In this document: piece by piece, positions 12,116 to 30,760 of the stretch
Layout of the letters: every line of letters starts with the position of its first letter
Numbering within the stretch: the first letter of the stretch is position 1
DNA from: Akebia trifoliata
Lineage: Eukaryota > Streptophyta > Magnoliopsida > Ranunculales > Lardizabalaceae
Assembly (NCBI GenBank): GCA_017979445.1
Contig: CM030711.1
Location: 39,486,757-39,550,756 of the forward strand
Reading direction: 5' to 3'
Length of the DNA stretch: 64,000 nucleotides
The notes under the pieces: generated by a model
Databases searched by the model: none
What the model was told of the DNA's origin: nothing
What the model saw: only the letters and a program-made list of their open reading frames with translations
Translations under genes and position numbers: made by a program

Positions 12116-14042
12116 TTAATTATGCTTATTATTTTTCATGCCTCTTCTTTTGGCAACTTTAAATCTCGTTTGCAGCAAATGGAACCTGCGAAGCAGGCAA
12201 AGGTGATGCGAGAATTTCAGAAGCAATCAGCGCAACTGGATATGACTGTAAGATTTTGTGTGCTCTTTTAGGATCTGTACTTTCTGTAGTTTTAATTGAC
12301 ATGTTGGAGGGTAGTTTATAGTTTCCGTTTGCCTTGCAAAGTTGTGTTACCGACTAGCCTTTGTATTCCTTCCTGCAGACAGAAATGATGTCAGACGCTA
12401 TCGATGATGCATTGGACGATGATGAGGCTGAAGAGGAAACTGAAGAGCTGACCAATCAGGTAAGTTTCTCCAATTACCTTTATCGAACCCCTTAACTATT
12501 CCATGGAGTTGAATGTTAGAAGTGGTGTTGTATAAATTGGACATAAAGTCATATAAATCCTCATTGGGTGACAAAACCAATACCGTGAACATGGTTGTAA
12601 AAAAAAAATCCAATACCATGAACATGGTCTGATCCCAATTCCAATCCTCATATACACAGCTGTCTTATCCAGGGCAGCTGTCCAAATGACAAAAGTCTCT
12701 TTGGGTGGGATTTTAGTCCCCCAAATAATCAATGCTGGGTAAACTGTTTTATGAACTGACAATGATTTGGTGGGCTACTCGATGATGATAGGTAGGTCCT
12801 GTTGAGGACTCTACAATTCCGCATTCATGACACATATTTATTGTGCATGCTTAGGAAACTTCTTGCATTATTTTTCTGTATATGATCTCATATGCTAGAC
12901 TTCATATCTCAAATTCATCGTTTACATTTATTGTAGGTGCTAGATGAAATCGGGGTTGATGTTGCTTCACAGGTTTGTAGTTATAGTAATTTGATTTCTT
13001 GGCTTTGTGAATATCTTTTATGGGAGTCCATATTATATTCGTACCAGTTAAAGCTGATATGTGGGTTCTACTGGAATTCTTAATAGTTATCAACAGCTCC
13101 CAAAGGAAGACTTGCTGGGAAGAAGACAGAGGATGTTGGCAGGTATGTTGAACCTCTCTCTCTCTCCCCCCCATTTTCTACAAGTCCAGATTGTACTTAT
13201 ATGGTAGTTTATGTTGCTTATTATGAGTGACTAGCAATGAGATTGAATTGTTTGCCTTTTGCAATGAAAACTGATGACAACCATTTTGGTAGAAGGAACA
13301 TGCGAGTTGAAGGTTCCAAAATAGAGGAAAACTAGAACGAATGTGGATTGAAACATAATTTGTTTAACCAACCTCAATTATTTGGGCTAAGGGTTTTGAT
13401 GATTATAATAATAATGTAACAAGATAGGACCATGAAGGTCAAGGATAAGTTCATATGAGGGGACTAACGCTGTTGGAATACTTTTGACATTAGGATCACA
13501 ACCCCAATTATATGTTGTGCCTGCCTGCTAGGCTGGTACCAGCGATCAAGGGAATCAAACTTCTTCTACAGCTTTGCATTATGTATGATTTACCATAGCT
13601 ATCTTCCATTGGGATTTGGGAATTTTAATCTCCTCTATTGTTGTGTTTCTGCTGCAAGTGAAGATCAGTCTGAAAAATGTGTTGTTAAATTTTAGTCTAT
13701 GCGGGCTTAGAAATTTTTTCATAAAAATGTCTTTAAAAAGAAATTTATACTATCTTGAAAATTCTTGAAGACCCCAGAAGGCCAAAACAGTAGAATTTTT
13801 GTTTTAATATATATATGTGTGTGTGTGTGTGAAAAGCCTGTATCAGACCATGGTAGGAGTGAACTCCTTATATTTTTCTTAGTTAGATTGTGACTGAAAA
13901 ATTGGCAGTCTTTCTTACGAATATCATTTATTCCCTTGCTTGTTTCTCACTTGTTTGATTGTGCTTTATGTTGCACCACTTGGTCTGCAGTTCGGGCGTG
14001 GATGAGCTGGAGAAGAGGTTGGCAGCACTTAGAAACCCATGA
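9618..14042 (+). CDS. VPS2.3: Vacuolar protein sorting-associated protein 2 homolog 3-like (ESCRT-III, CHMP2 type)
   Basis: Eleven coding exons join in frame: 9618-9651, 9963-10007, 11466-11500, 11607-11657, 11779-11883, 11992-12063, 12176-12247, 12379-12459, 12937-12972, 13087-13142 and 13991-14042. All introns are GT-AG. They give 639 bases, 212 aa plus stop, the usual CHMP2 length. The protein starts MNIFAKKP and has the basic Snf7 helices (GIEKEINALQLEEKKLVAEI, then ARQLVRLRQQIANLQGSRAQ). An acidic stretch, DDALDDDEAEEETEE, follows at about residues 150-170. The C-terminal MIM1 motif, DELEKRLAALR (200-210), binds Vps4/SKD1-type ATPases. ESCRT-III polymers drive membrane scission at multivesicular bodies. 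It resembles Arabidopsis VPS2.3 more than VPS2.2 by residue pattern from memory. Intron 2 (1458 bp) and intron 10 (848 bp) are long; intron 2 holds a 26-base C run. Nothing looks broken. Confidence 0.95.
10524..10549. repeat. 26-base poly(C) tract in VPS2.3 intron 2
   Basis: An uninterrupted run of C, preceded by ACG and followed by AGTGGTGG. Long C homopolymers are rare in plant introns. The tract could form i-motif or (opposite strand) G-quadruplex structure, or its length may be an assembly estimate. Confidence 0.9.
12085..12110. repeat. (AT)n microsatellite in VPS2.3 intron 6
   Basis: About 13 AT units, 22 bases after the exon 6 donor site. Confidence 0.9.
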
Positions 14043-15194
14043 CCTGAAGATTGGCATATTGTTAATTTGACAAATTGTCATCTATCCATTGTTTGAATTT
14101 CTGCCAAGTTGTACTGTATATATGTTTGGCTCCTTTATATGAGCTTGCACTTTTTCTTTAAGTGAAAAAATACTATTTGCTACACATGTCCCACCTATAG
14201 AACGGTCCTGACCTTTCATTTGTCAGTGATCGATGGGAACTATTCTCCTATGGTTCCCAATATAAAAAAAAAGAAAAAAAAAGAAAAAGAACTATTTATC
14301 TATCGGTGGGTGGTCGTCTTGCCAATGACTTGTAAATCTCGCTGTATGATCCTAATAATAATTATTAGACTTTCTGGCTTTTATCTTCTATTCGGTACTT
14401 ATTTCAGAATTCCTGTTCAGTGAAATGGTATAACCAGGAAAGAGGATAGGGAAACTCGGGGGATGAATGAAGGCAAAAAGTAATATAATTTTATTTGAAC
14501 CGAAATCCGCAAGTTTGTGAGTCTTACCCTTGTTTTCAAAGGAAAATATAACTTGCAGGAAACATTGATCCCAAAACGCAATGTGCTGGGAATATTTTTG
14601 AACGTCTTGGTATCTTTTGGTCTCCGTATTTCCTCCTTGTTGAAATGTTGCCTTGAGATGAGATTTTAAACCTATTGTAGCATATTTCGAAATGGAAAGA
14701 CAAATCATTGGCATAGATTTGAAGTGGTTCTTGCTAAAAAAATCGTTACCATAGTCAAAGTTACATTCCAAAAATTTAGGTTGGCTAAATTAATTGTGTT
14801 CTACCATCTAACTTCTTTATAGTCATGCCTCATTTTAGATCATTTGTCATTCACTATTTCAATTGTAGTTTTTCTTCTCGATTCAGTAGTTCCTTTAACT
14901 TTCACACCTATCGGTCTTCATTCCTTACAATTATATAGTAAAAAAGAAAAACTAAATTAAACAAACACTTTTGTTTTTTTTTTTTTTTTTTTAATGTGGG
15001 ATTTGATACATGATAGAATTTGATGATTCATAAATATAGAAATATGAGATTTTATGATAATATCATAATGTTAAGATTTTTCATTTTTTCAATGGTGTAT
15101 TATTTTTTTGGCATCATAACATGTATAATTATGTTTGAGAACATGTTATATTGGAAACATTGAATAAATTAAAAATAAATGTCTTATGACTATG
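14043..15194. other. VPS2.3 3' UTR and intergenic DNA
   Basis: The first 150 bases after the stop are T-rich with TTGTACTGTATATATG (14108-14123), plausible as 3' UTR, but no exact polyadenylation site can be set. A 127-codon minus-strand reading frame at 14388-14771 has no features that I recognise and probably is chance. A T run lies at about 14972-14992. Confidence 0.45.
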
Positions 15195-15344
15195 CTTACA
15201 GAGGAACTATCTCAAAACAATTATTTGCATAACATGATTCCTTATTTTCAGGCAACTTTCTTGATGCATGGTACTTGCCTTGCATGATAGGCCCAACTTG
15301 TGGGACTGATAAACATATAACTGTTTTGAGATAGTTCCTGTAAG
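15195..15344. mobile_element. 150-bp foldback element, its right end later hit by a LINE
   Basis: CTTACAGAGGAACTATCTCA (15195-15214, extending to AAACA at 15219) pairs with TGAGATAGTTCCTGTAAG at 15327-15344. Arms are 23-25 bases with a small gap and enclose about 100 bases. The structure resembles a MITE. The last 14 bases of the right arm recur after the LINE at 18361-18374, so the element was present before the LINE arrived. Confidence 0.6.
15331..15344 (+). repeat. LINE target-site duplication, left copy
   Basis: ATAGTTCCTGTAAG. The right copy at 18361-18374 is ATAGTTTCTGTAAG, 13 of 14 identical. Duplications of about this length are typical of target-primed L1 insertion. Confidence 0.7.
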
Positions 15345-18300
15345 AAAACACCCCCTCCCATTCAGATTCGAAAATATGTAGCTAGTTCAACCCAACTTCT
15401 TAAACCTAGTCAGGAATTGGTGGAACAAATGCCTTGGGATAGGAAATCCGGGGTTTGTGTTTAAGAATAAACTCAGGTTTTTGAAAGATAAGTTGAAGGT
15501 GTTGAATAGAGAGGTGTTGGAGAGGATAGATGTGAAGAAAAAAGAGATTTTCCTACAAATTGAAACCTTGGACAAAAAACAGGTAGAAGGGGTCTTGAAT
15601 GGGGAAGAAAGAGGTAAAAGAGTGGAGTTGAAACTAGAATTCCAAAAAACAGCGCTGATGGAGGAGATAAGTTGGAAACAAAAAATCGAGGGTCAAATGG
15701 TTGAAAGAAGGAGATAATAATACAAAATTCTTTCATAAAATCGCCAATTTCCGTACAAGAAATAATTAGCTTGATAAACTTTCCATCAAAGGTAATATGG
15801 TCATAAGTGAGGAGGAGATTAGGGAAGGAGTGGCAGAATACTACAAAGATTTGTATAAGGAAAATGAACCATTAGGACCTCGACCGGATAATCTAGAGTT
15901 TATTTCTTTAAACCAGGAGGATAGGGAGTGGTTGGAGAGACAAATCGACGAGGAGGTTAGATCGGTCATTTTTTTTATGAGGCGCTGGGGCCGGACGAAT
16001 TCATTATGGAATTCTTCAAACATGGTTGGGAAATTGTCTCGATTGACTTCATGAAAGTCATCAAGGAATTGCAAGATAAGAAGTGCCTGGATTATAGCCT
16101 TAATAATACTTTTGTGACCTTGATCCCCAAGAAGGTAGGGGCGGATAAGATAGGTGACTTTAGACCCATTAGCCTAGTGAGCTCAGTGTACAAAGTTATT
16201 GCCAAAGTCCTAGCTTCGCGTTTGAAAGTAGTTCTTCCTAAGCTTATTGGAGACGAGCAAGGGGCCTTTATTAGGGGAAGACAAATTCTTGATGGAGTCT
16301 TGATGGCCAATGAATGTCTTGATTCAAGAATTAAGGAAAAGAAAGAGGGGATGATCGGGAAAATAGATTTATAAAAGGCTTATGATCATGTAAGCTAGGA
16401 CTTCTTAGAATACATGATGGGGAGAATGGGTTTTGGAGCGAAGTGGATTAGCTGGATCATGAAATGTGTTACCGTAGTGTCTTATTCGATTCTAGTTAAT
16501 GGGAATCCGACTGATTTTTTAAGGGGTTCGAGAGGGTTGAGGCAAGGGGATCTGCTTTCCCCATTTTTATTCTTTATAGTTGCAGAAGCCCTGAGTAAAC
16601 TGTTTAGAAGAACAATCGATTTAAGGAAGCTTTTGGGGTTCAGGGTGAATGATGGCCCTCTCATATCTCATTTACAATTTGCAGATGACACACTGATTTT
16701 TTTAGAGCATTCGAGGGATCAAGTTAGGGTTTTGCAAGTTTTATTGAATTGCTTTGAGGCTATTTCGGGTTTACATATCAATTTGCAAAAGAGCAAGATG
16801 TTTGGGGTAGGAGATGTGAAAGATATTCATTTGATGGCCGCAACTTTGGGATGTGGGCACGATATCTTACCCACATCTTATTTGGGTTTACCGTTGGGAG
16901 CACCCTACAACAACATTCAAATTTGGGAAGGAGTGATTGAGAGAGTAAAGAAAAAGTTAAGCATGTGGAAGACCAAGTATCTGTCTAAAGGAGGGAAAGT
17001 AACCTTGATAAAAAGCATCTTGACGAGCATCCCGATTTACTTTCTCTCCTTGTTCACGCTTCCTAGATCCATTGAGATTAGATTGGAAAGGCTTATGAGA
17101 AACTTTTTGTGGAATGATAGAAATGGTATGAGGAAGTATCATAGTCAGATGGAAGGTTATTTGCAAGTCTAAGAAGAATGGGGGTTGGGGATTAGGGGTC
17201 TGAGACTAGCCAATAGAGCGCTTTTAGGGAAATGGCTGTGGAGATTCGAAGAGAAAAAGGGTAATCTGTGAAGGAGGGTTATTATAGCTAAGTATGGTGA
17301 AAAGAGTCTAGGATGACATAACGGTGAGGCTAAAGGCTCGTATGGGTGTAGTGTTTGGAAGGGGATCCTTAAAGTGAGCGAGGAGTTCGAGAGAGGAATT
17401 AGATTCAAAGTGGGGAAGGGAGACAAGATTAGATTCTGGGAGGATATTTGATGTGGCATATCGTCTCTAGCGGTCTAATTTTCGTCTTTGTACGCCTGTT
17501 CTTTAAAGAAAAATTGTTCGATCCAGCAGTGTCTGATTTTTAGCGAGTCCAGTTTTACTTGAGATTTGGGGTTTAGGAGAAACTTTAATGATTGGGAACT
17601 AACAGAGGTGACATCTTTCCTTGATCTTCTACATTCGTTTCATTTCAACGGTAGTGAACAGGATAGACGAGAATGGAAGAGGGCCAAGGACTTGAGATTC
17701 TCTGTCAGATATTTATTTGATTGGCTAACCCCTTTTGCTGAGCGATCCCTCTTGGGGTCTATCATCTGGTCAAAGTATAGTCCTTCTAAAGTCTCATTTT
17801 TTATTTGGTTGGCCTCCCTTGGAAGGATTCTTACGATGGATAACTTGATTATTCGGGGTTGGATCTCACCCAATTGTTGTCCCCTTTGCATGAATGATGG
17901 ATAATCTGTTAACCATATTTTAATTCATTGCTCTATTGTTCATATTATTTGATTAAAATTCCTTAGTCTGTTCCGGGTTGAATGGGTCTTTCTCTGTAAG
18001 TTCTCTTTGTTGTTGGTAGAGTGGGCCAATAATACTTTCAATTCTAGGAAGAAATTCCTTTGGGCTATTCTTCCTTCGACCATTGCTTGGGAGGTGTGGA
18101 ACGAGAGGAATAACAGTGTTCAAAAGTAAAATGAGAAGCTCTCACGACCGTTTCTTGGAGATCACGGGTTTTTTGTACCTGTGGTCAAAACTAAACATAG
18201 AGTTTGCAGGGATCACTTTTGACGACCTTATTTTTAGATGGAACTCTGTTTGTAACCATTAATGTTTTAGCTTGTTGTATTGGTGCTCTTGAGAGGCCTC

Positions 18301-18360
18301 CTCAGCCTCCTTGTGCTTTGCTCTTTCCTTTTTTCATTAATATATTATACTTATCAAAAA
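15345..18360 (+). mobile_element. 5'-truncated L1-type LINE with broken reverse transcriptase ORF
   Basis: About 3.0 kb bounded by a 14-bp target duplication. It lacks the endonuclease part. Reverse transcriptase is spread over frames: 15797-16054, 16006-16374 (FVTLIPKK, then FRPISLVSSVYKVIAKVLA) and 16414-17172. Motif A lies at about 16365-16400 (KIDL, stop, KAYD). Motif B is GLRQGDLLSP at about 16534. The catalytic box FADD is at about 16678-16689. The segment 17566-17904 is the C-terminal zinc-binding region, with IWSKYSPSKVSFFIW and CCPLC. Stops near 16372 and 16396 and frameshifts near 15980 and 17160 show it is dead. The 3' end has the TATTATACTTATCAAAAAAT style of plant LINE tails. Confidence 0.9.
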
Positions 18361-18374
18361 ATAGTTTCTGTAAG
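18361..18374 (+). repeat. LINE target-site duplication, right copy
   Basis: ATAGTTTCTGTAAG directly after the LINE's A-rich tail. It matches 15331-15344 with one mismatch. Confidence 0.7.
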
Positions 18375-19687
18375 GAACAAAGACTACTACCGATTGCAAT
18401 CCCAATTTAAGTTAACGGTACTACAAAAATGAGAAGAAAACCAAATACTAAGCTGTCCAAGATCTGATAAGAGTGCCAAAATAGGATCCATGCATCTGGA
18501 CCATACGTATTTTGCAACAAACTACCTTAGAAGGCATAATAGAACGAACCTATAACAGGACTCGACGTTTGTGCAAAAGTATTAAGACCCTCACTTTGAC
18601 AAATGATCCGTCCAACATGCCCGATATCTAACAACAATGAGACCATTTCTTTACACGCACCAAAGATCGGAGAAGCTAAGCTGTAAAAGAACAATAGGGA
18701 TATTTTTGAGATACTATTACCGCACCAACTTTTACTAATGCCACATCAATTCCTATATAAATCAGCAAAGAATGCAATCATACAAGTCGTTGAAGGTTCT
18801 ATAAGAATCAACAGAAAGGGCCCAAAAAGCTCATGAATTGAATTCAGCAAAACATATATGAGCACACTTAAAAAAGACTATAAATTACACACTTTCAATA
18901 ATAAAAACACTTAAAAAAAGACTCTAAAGAGAATAGACCGGAGGAACAAGATTTGTTTCATGACTCCAAATCTTTAGCTTGATTGTCGACAGAGTAGCAG
19001 CTCAGTCCTATGCTTATTGCAGGACGGTTCAAAGTGGTCGAAACTACCTAATGTGAGGTATGGGTGACCAAGAGTCGAGCTCTAAGTACATCATATAACA
19101 ATAAACACAGTACTCAAACAATGGTCTAATTTCTATTAAAAGGGGAATAATGGTGTTATTATCAGTCAAACACGTAAAAGCTATCAAGGTATGGACAACG
19201 ACCAACAACCCCCATTGTCAACACATGCTTGATACTATAATGGATTATCATTCTGTCTACATCACCTCTGCTCTATCCCAAATGTCTGGGGTGCATCAAT
19301 ACTGTAATAGATACCCTATATTAATTCAGTAAAGGTGCACAACACGATTGCAGAAGATAATGTAATATCAAATACATGGGAAATCTGAAGAACATATTGG
19401 TTTCAATGATAAGTACGTGAATAATAGTTGGTTATTAGATGAACTACCAATGTCTCAGACATATTAACAATTCCCTACAGTGAGAACTTCTCTCTCACAT
19501 TGTAATGGCCGAAACATCTGGACATTAGGGCTGAAATATTTCCTAAAAAGGAACATCAGCTACCTTCAGCTGTGAAGAAAACCAGAGGAATGATGTTTGC
19601 ATATACAAAGGTAAAGATAATAAATGCTTGAAGTACAGAAACATCAGGAGGGAATTTCCCATTGACTTGAGCACTTGGATCTCTCCA
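18375..19687. other. Intergenic DNA and 3' UTR of the kinase gene
   Basis: Between the LINE and the kinase stop codon at 19688. Roughly the last 200 bases are probable 3' UTR of the minus-strand kinase gene. One half of a recurrent MITE lies at 18708-18765. I see no separate gene. Confidence 0.45.
18708..18765 (+). mobile_element. Half-copy of a recurrent MITE (copy A)
   Basis: GAGATACTATTACCGCACCA at 18708-18727, followed by ACTTTTACTAATGCCACATC, matches the left half of the complete copy at 33957-34056 and the reverse complement of the right half at 33054-33143. The second arm is missing or too diverged to see. Confidence 0.5.
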
Positions 19688-27482
<7,795 letters not shown>

Positions 27483-28200
27483 GATCTAATCAAGTAAAAC
27501 AACACCAACTGAATCGCGTGGAGAAGAAAGCTATATCTTCACCTCTATTCCCTTCTCAGATTCCAACCAAATACAGCTTCAAAAATAAATAACCGATTTT
27601 TTCTCATCGATCCATCTTTTGTACCGCTTCTATCAAGTCCTTAGATAGCTAAAAGATCTTCAGAATCACCAAATCTCGCCACAAATGAATCAATCTTGTA
27701 AATCTATGTTTCCGTCAAACCACGACCCTTAAAAATCTCCTCCGAATCAACCAAACCCCGATCTACAACCAACGGAACAATTCCTCAAATCTACATCGAT
27801 AGATAACAAAAAAAAAACCTAAATCTTCACCAGCCGACATAGAACTGGAACCCTAATCCGTAGAATATCAAACCGCATTGCTCAAAAGGAGGTCAATCGA
27901 GTTATAAAATCAAAAAACAAAAAACAAAAAAACAAAAAACAAAAATTGGGAATATTTAATAAAAAATCTTCAGGAAAAAATCTATAATTTTATAGAGAAA
28001 ACGATTCGGATGCGAAGAACTTCGCAGTAAAATAGAAAAATCGAGATTTATTCAAAGATTATCTGCGGATCTGATGATGAAGAGAGATGGATTTTTAGAA
28101 GAATTTCAGAGGTTTTAACGAAAAAAAGGATATTAAAAGTAAGAGAGACAGAAAGAGAGGGAGACATGATAGAGCAAAAGCTGGTGGCGATTTTTCTTTT
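27483..28200 (-). promoter_or_regulatory. 5' UTR and promoter-proximal region of the kinase gene
   Basis: Upstream of the ATG at 27482 on the minus strand. It is pyrimidine-rich on the gene strand, with AAAAAACAAAAAAC repeats (plus-strand view) at 27909-27945. No TATA box can be assigned. A noncoding first exon is possible but not proven. Confidence 0.4.
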
Positions 28201-28880
28201 TTCGATTATTTTATTGTTTTTCACGCATAGTCTGGGGTGGTAGAACAGGCTTTCGTTCCTGCTAAGGCAGAGACATTTGCACTTGATAGTTTATATGATC
28301 AGCTAATCTGTCCTTTTCTATATTCAGAAAAAAGAATTAGATAAATCCAATCATGGAAAATTAGTGTAATTCTGTCTGCTGAGCTTTAAAGTACCTACAC
28401 GTGGAAGAAAATATAGGATTACTGTGAAGAGGTGGAAATGAAATGGATGGTATAATAATTGCAGAAACAGAGAGTCTTGCCTGCTATGACAGACCAGAAT
28501 GCCTTTAGCACTTGAGTTAGAACGAAGGGTGAAGCGCTACCTTCTCTCATCTGGTTTGCCGACTAATCCATTTTAAGGAAGAGTGTAGATTCTGTACCCC
28601 CCAAGAATTCTGTTGTAATCCTGCTTTCTGCTTTCCTTTGTATGCCACGTAAAGCTGTTAATGGGTCGGGCTTGGCCTGGCTCTCAATGGATAGGCCCAT
28701 TAAGTTACCAGGGCCGGGCTAAGCCCATTTTATGTTTAGGATCGGGTTTGCGAGTTTCGCCCATCTGGCAACCCAACCCCATGAATTATTCTTTGTTTTT
28801 ATTTTATGGTATATAAATAGAGAAATGATTTTTTTTATGCCTCCTCTCTGACACACGCCTCCCCACACCCCCCATCACAA

Positions 28881-28959
28881 AATTATAGATCATTTACCTT
28901 GGCATATGCATAACCATAAATCTTTTCCTTGTGTATCCCAAGGTAAATGATCTATAGTT
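28881..28959. repeat. Small foldback with 22-base arms
   Basis: AATTATAGATCATTTACCTT plus GG (28881-28902) pairs with CCAAGGTAAATGATCTATAG plus TT (28939-28960), one mismatch, around a spacer of about 36 bases. It could be a tiny MITE relic or a hairpin-forming transcript source. No pol III boxes were noted. Confidence 0.65.
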
Positions 28960-29697
28960 CTGGACCGATCATTAACTCATATGATTGACCGGATTGGTCC
29001 GAAGTGGTCCAACAGGTGGGTCAAATCGATCAGATCCAAAGTAAAGTGACTTCAACTTCAAAAACATAATCCAGTGGCATAGGATGTAGAATACAATATA
29101 TTAGTAACTTTGAAAAAATAAAAAATGATTTACTTTTTCAATGTTGGATTTAGATTTGAATTTGAAATCTAACAATTTAAGGATTGTCCACTTTCCAAGC
29201 ATGGATCAAGTCCAAAATAATTTTTTTTTTTTTTAAAGATTTGGTCTAAGCATGAATTTTAGAGGGTTCTAATGTTATTTTTCCAATATGGCCCATTAAT
29301 TAAAATATTTTTAAATTTGATCATTTTCCATTAGTGTATAAGAGAAGGCCTTACATTAAGGGGCATATCAACAATTTCAAAACACAAGGGGCATCTCAAA
29401 TATTTACTAAATTATTATAATATACGTGAAAAGTCGTCTAAAAATTAGATCGATCTTTTCACAAACCTAGTCAAGTCATTGGTTAAATCAATAGAACCAA
29501 GGGAACCCAATTAGTTTTTATAAAATTGGATATTTTTTTGATTGACTTGACCCGTATAAGCTAATGAATCTAGTCCAACTTGGTTGATCTGGTATGATTT
29601 TTAAAACATTGGTTGAGCCAACCCCTACGATATGTATACCAAGAAAAGAATTAAATTTATTATATATATGTATGTAGGAAATGTTCAGAACCCAACG

Positions 29698-29766
29698 AAT
29701 AGGCTGAGTTTTGGTGATGATGATCTCCTCACCATAAAGATCATCCTCACCAAAAATCAGCCTATT
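29698..29766. repeat. Near-perfect foldback, 29-base arms and short loop
   Basis: The left arm at 29698-29726 (AATAGGCTGAGTTTTGGTGA, then TGATGATCT) and the right arm at 29738-29766 (AGATCATCCTCACCAAAAAT, then CAGCCTATT) are complementary with two mismatches around an 11-base loop. The flanking text about 40 bases on (TTGTTGGGCAAATTGTTGGG near 29799) resembles plant MITE ends, so it may be the core of a larger element. Confidence 0.75.
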
Positions 29767-29884
29767 CCAAAACTTCTAAGCCATGTAGGACAAAACTTGT
29801 TGGGCAAATTGTTGGGTAAATGGTTGGGTGCCGAACGAGACCCTCTATATATCATAATTTGGAAATTCAAAATGAATAAAATCC

Positions 29885-29955
29885 TATAGTTGACCGTACA
29901 CTTCTTCAATTAGAAAAGGTTGTTTGAAAGCTTTCTTGACATCAAAATGATTAAC
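29885..29955 (-). pseudogene. Ty1/copia reverse transcriptase fossil
   Basis: Minus-strand reading gives HFDVKKAF, then PFLIEEVYGQL. This resembles the conserved copia RT block (usually QLDVKNAFL, then EEVYM and QPPGF). Only this short piece is legible. It is far too decayed to assign a clade. Confidence 0.4.
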
Positions 29956-30562
29956 ATCACATTGATCTATGAATCTAAGGAAAATAGGATTCAATTTTAC
30001 TTTTTAAAAATTGAAGTTGATTACTTAGGTTTTCAAACACTTTCTTGGTGCATGATGTGGTACAAATTTATTGGTGGTTAGACAATTTTTTGTCCAATGT
30101 TTATAGCATACTATAATAATTTTTCTCTTAAATATATATATATTTTTTAGGGCATTGATGATGGCTTAAAAATCTAACACCTTTTGTCCCCTTTTACGTT
30201 GCTTTGCTTGTATCTTACAAGATGCCACTATTGGCTATAACTTTAAATTGTTTAGGCAATTTGGTTGGTAACAAGAAATGACCTAAATTGCCAATTGTGT
30301 AGTGGGTGGTCATGGGTCACCCATTCCATTCCATTCCACCCAACGTCTTCTCTCTCTCTCTCTAGGTGGATTCCTTCGAGAGGTAGGAGTGGATTGCTTG
30401 CATGGTATGCAATCTATTTTTATTGGATTTTATTATTTTTATAAAAAAAATATGTGGATGAACTCATTATTTCTCTATCAAAGAATTTTGTTAGGAGATT
30501 AAAAATCAGGTTAGGTTACTTTCAGCTAATTTTAAAATAATAATAATAATAATAACAAATCC

Positions 30563-30760
30563 ACCGAAGGTTAGTTGAGATGGTAAGAACCAATTGAGTA
30601 TGCTCCTCATGTTGTGATTTCAAATCTCTATTTGTCCCTCCACAAAATTATGACTATTTAACTGTCGTAACACGTGACAAAGTGGGATAGTGCGTGCAGC
30701 CCCAAGTAGATTAGTCTCACCAAAAGGTGGGATACTCCGCTACTAAAATAATAATAACAA
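30563..30760 (+). mobile_element. Probable SINE-like unit
   Basis: TTAGTTGAGATGG near 30571 resembles a pol III A box and GATTTCAAATC near 30618 a B box, about 45 bases apart. CGCAGCCCC-style text and CCCAAGTAGATTAGTC follow, as in many plant SINE bodies. There is no long A tail, but AATAATAATAA follows at about 30748. The call rests on these boxes only. Confidence 0.4.

Noticed and set aside
14388..14771. 127-codon minus-strand open frame downstream of VPS2.3
   Set aside because: No motif, no splice context, low-complexity composition; it overlaps the probable 3' flank of VPS2.3. Treated as chance.
15457..15717. Lys/Glu-rich coiled-coil-like small protein
   Set aside because: It is the region before the RT domain of the truncated LINE, in sense with the RT pieces.
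18960..19100. Possible tRNA-like segment (GTTCAAAG, AGCAGCTCAGTC)
   Set aside because: No cloverleaf could be folded with paired acceptor and anticodon arms.
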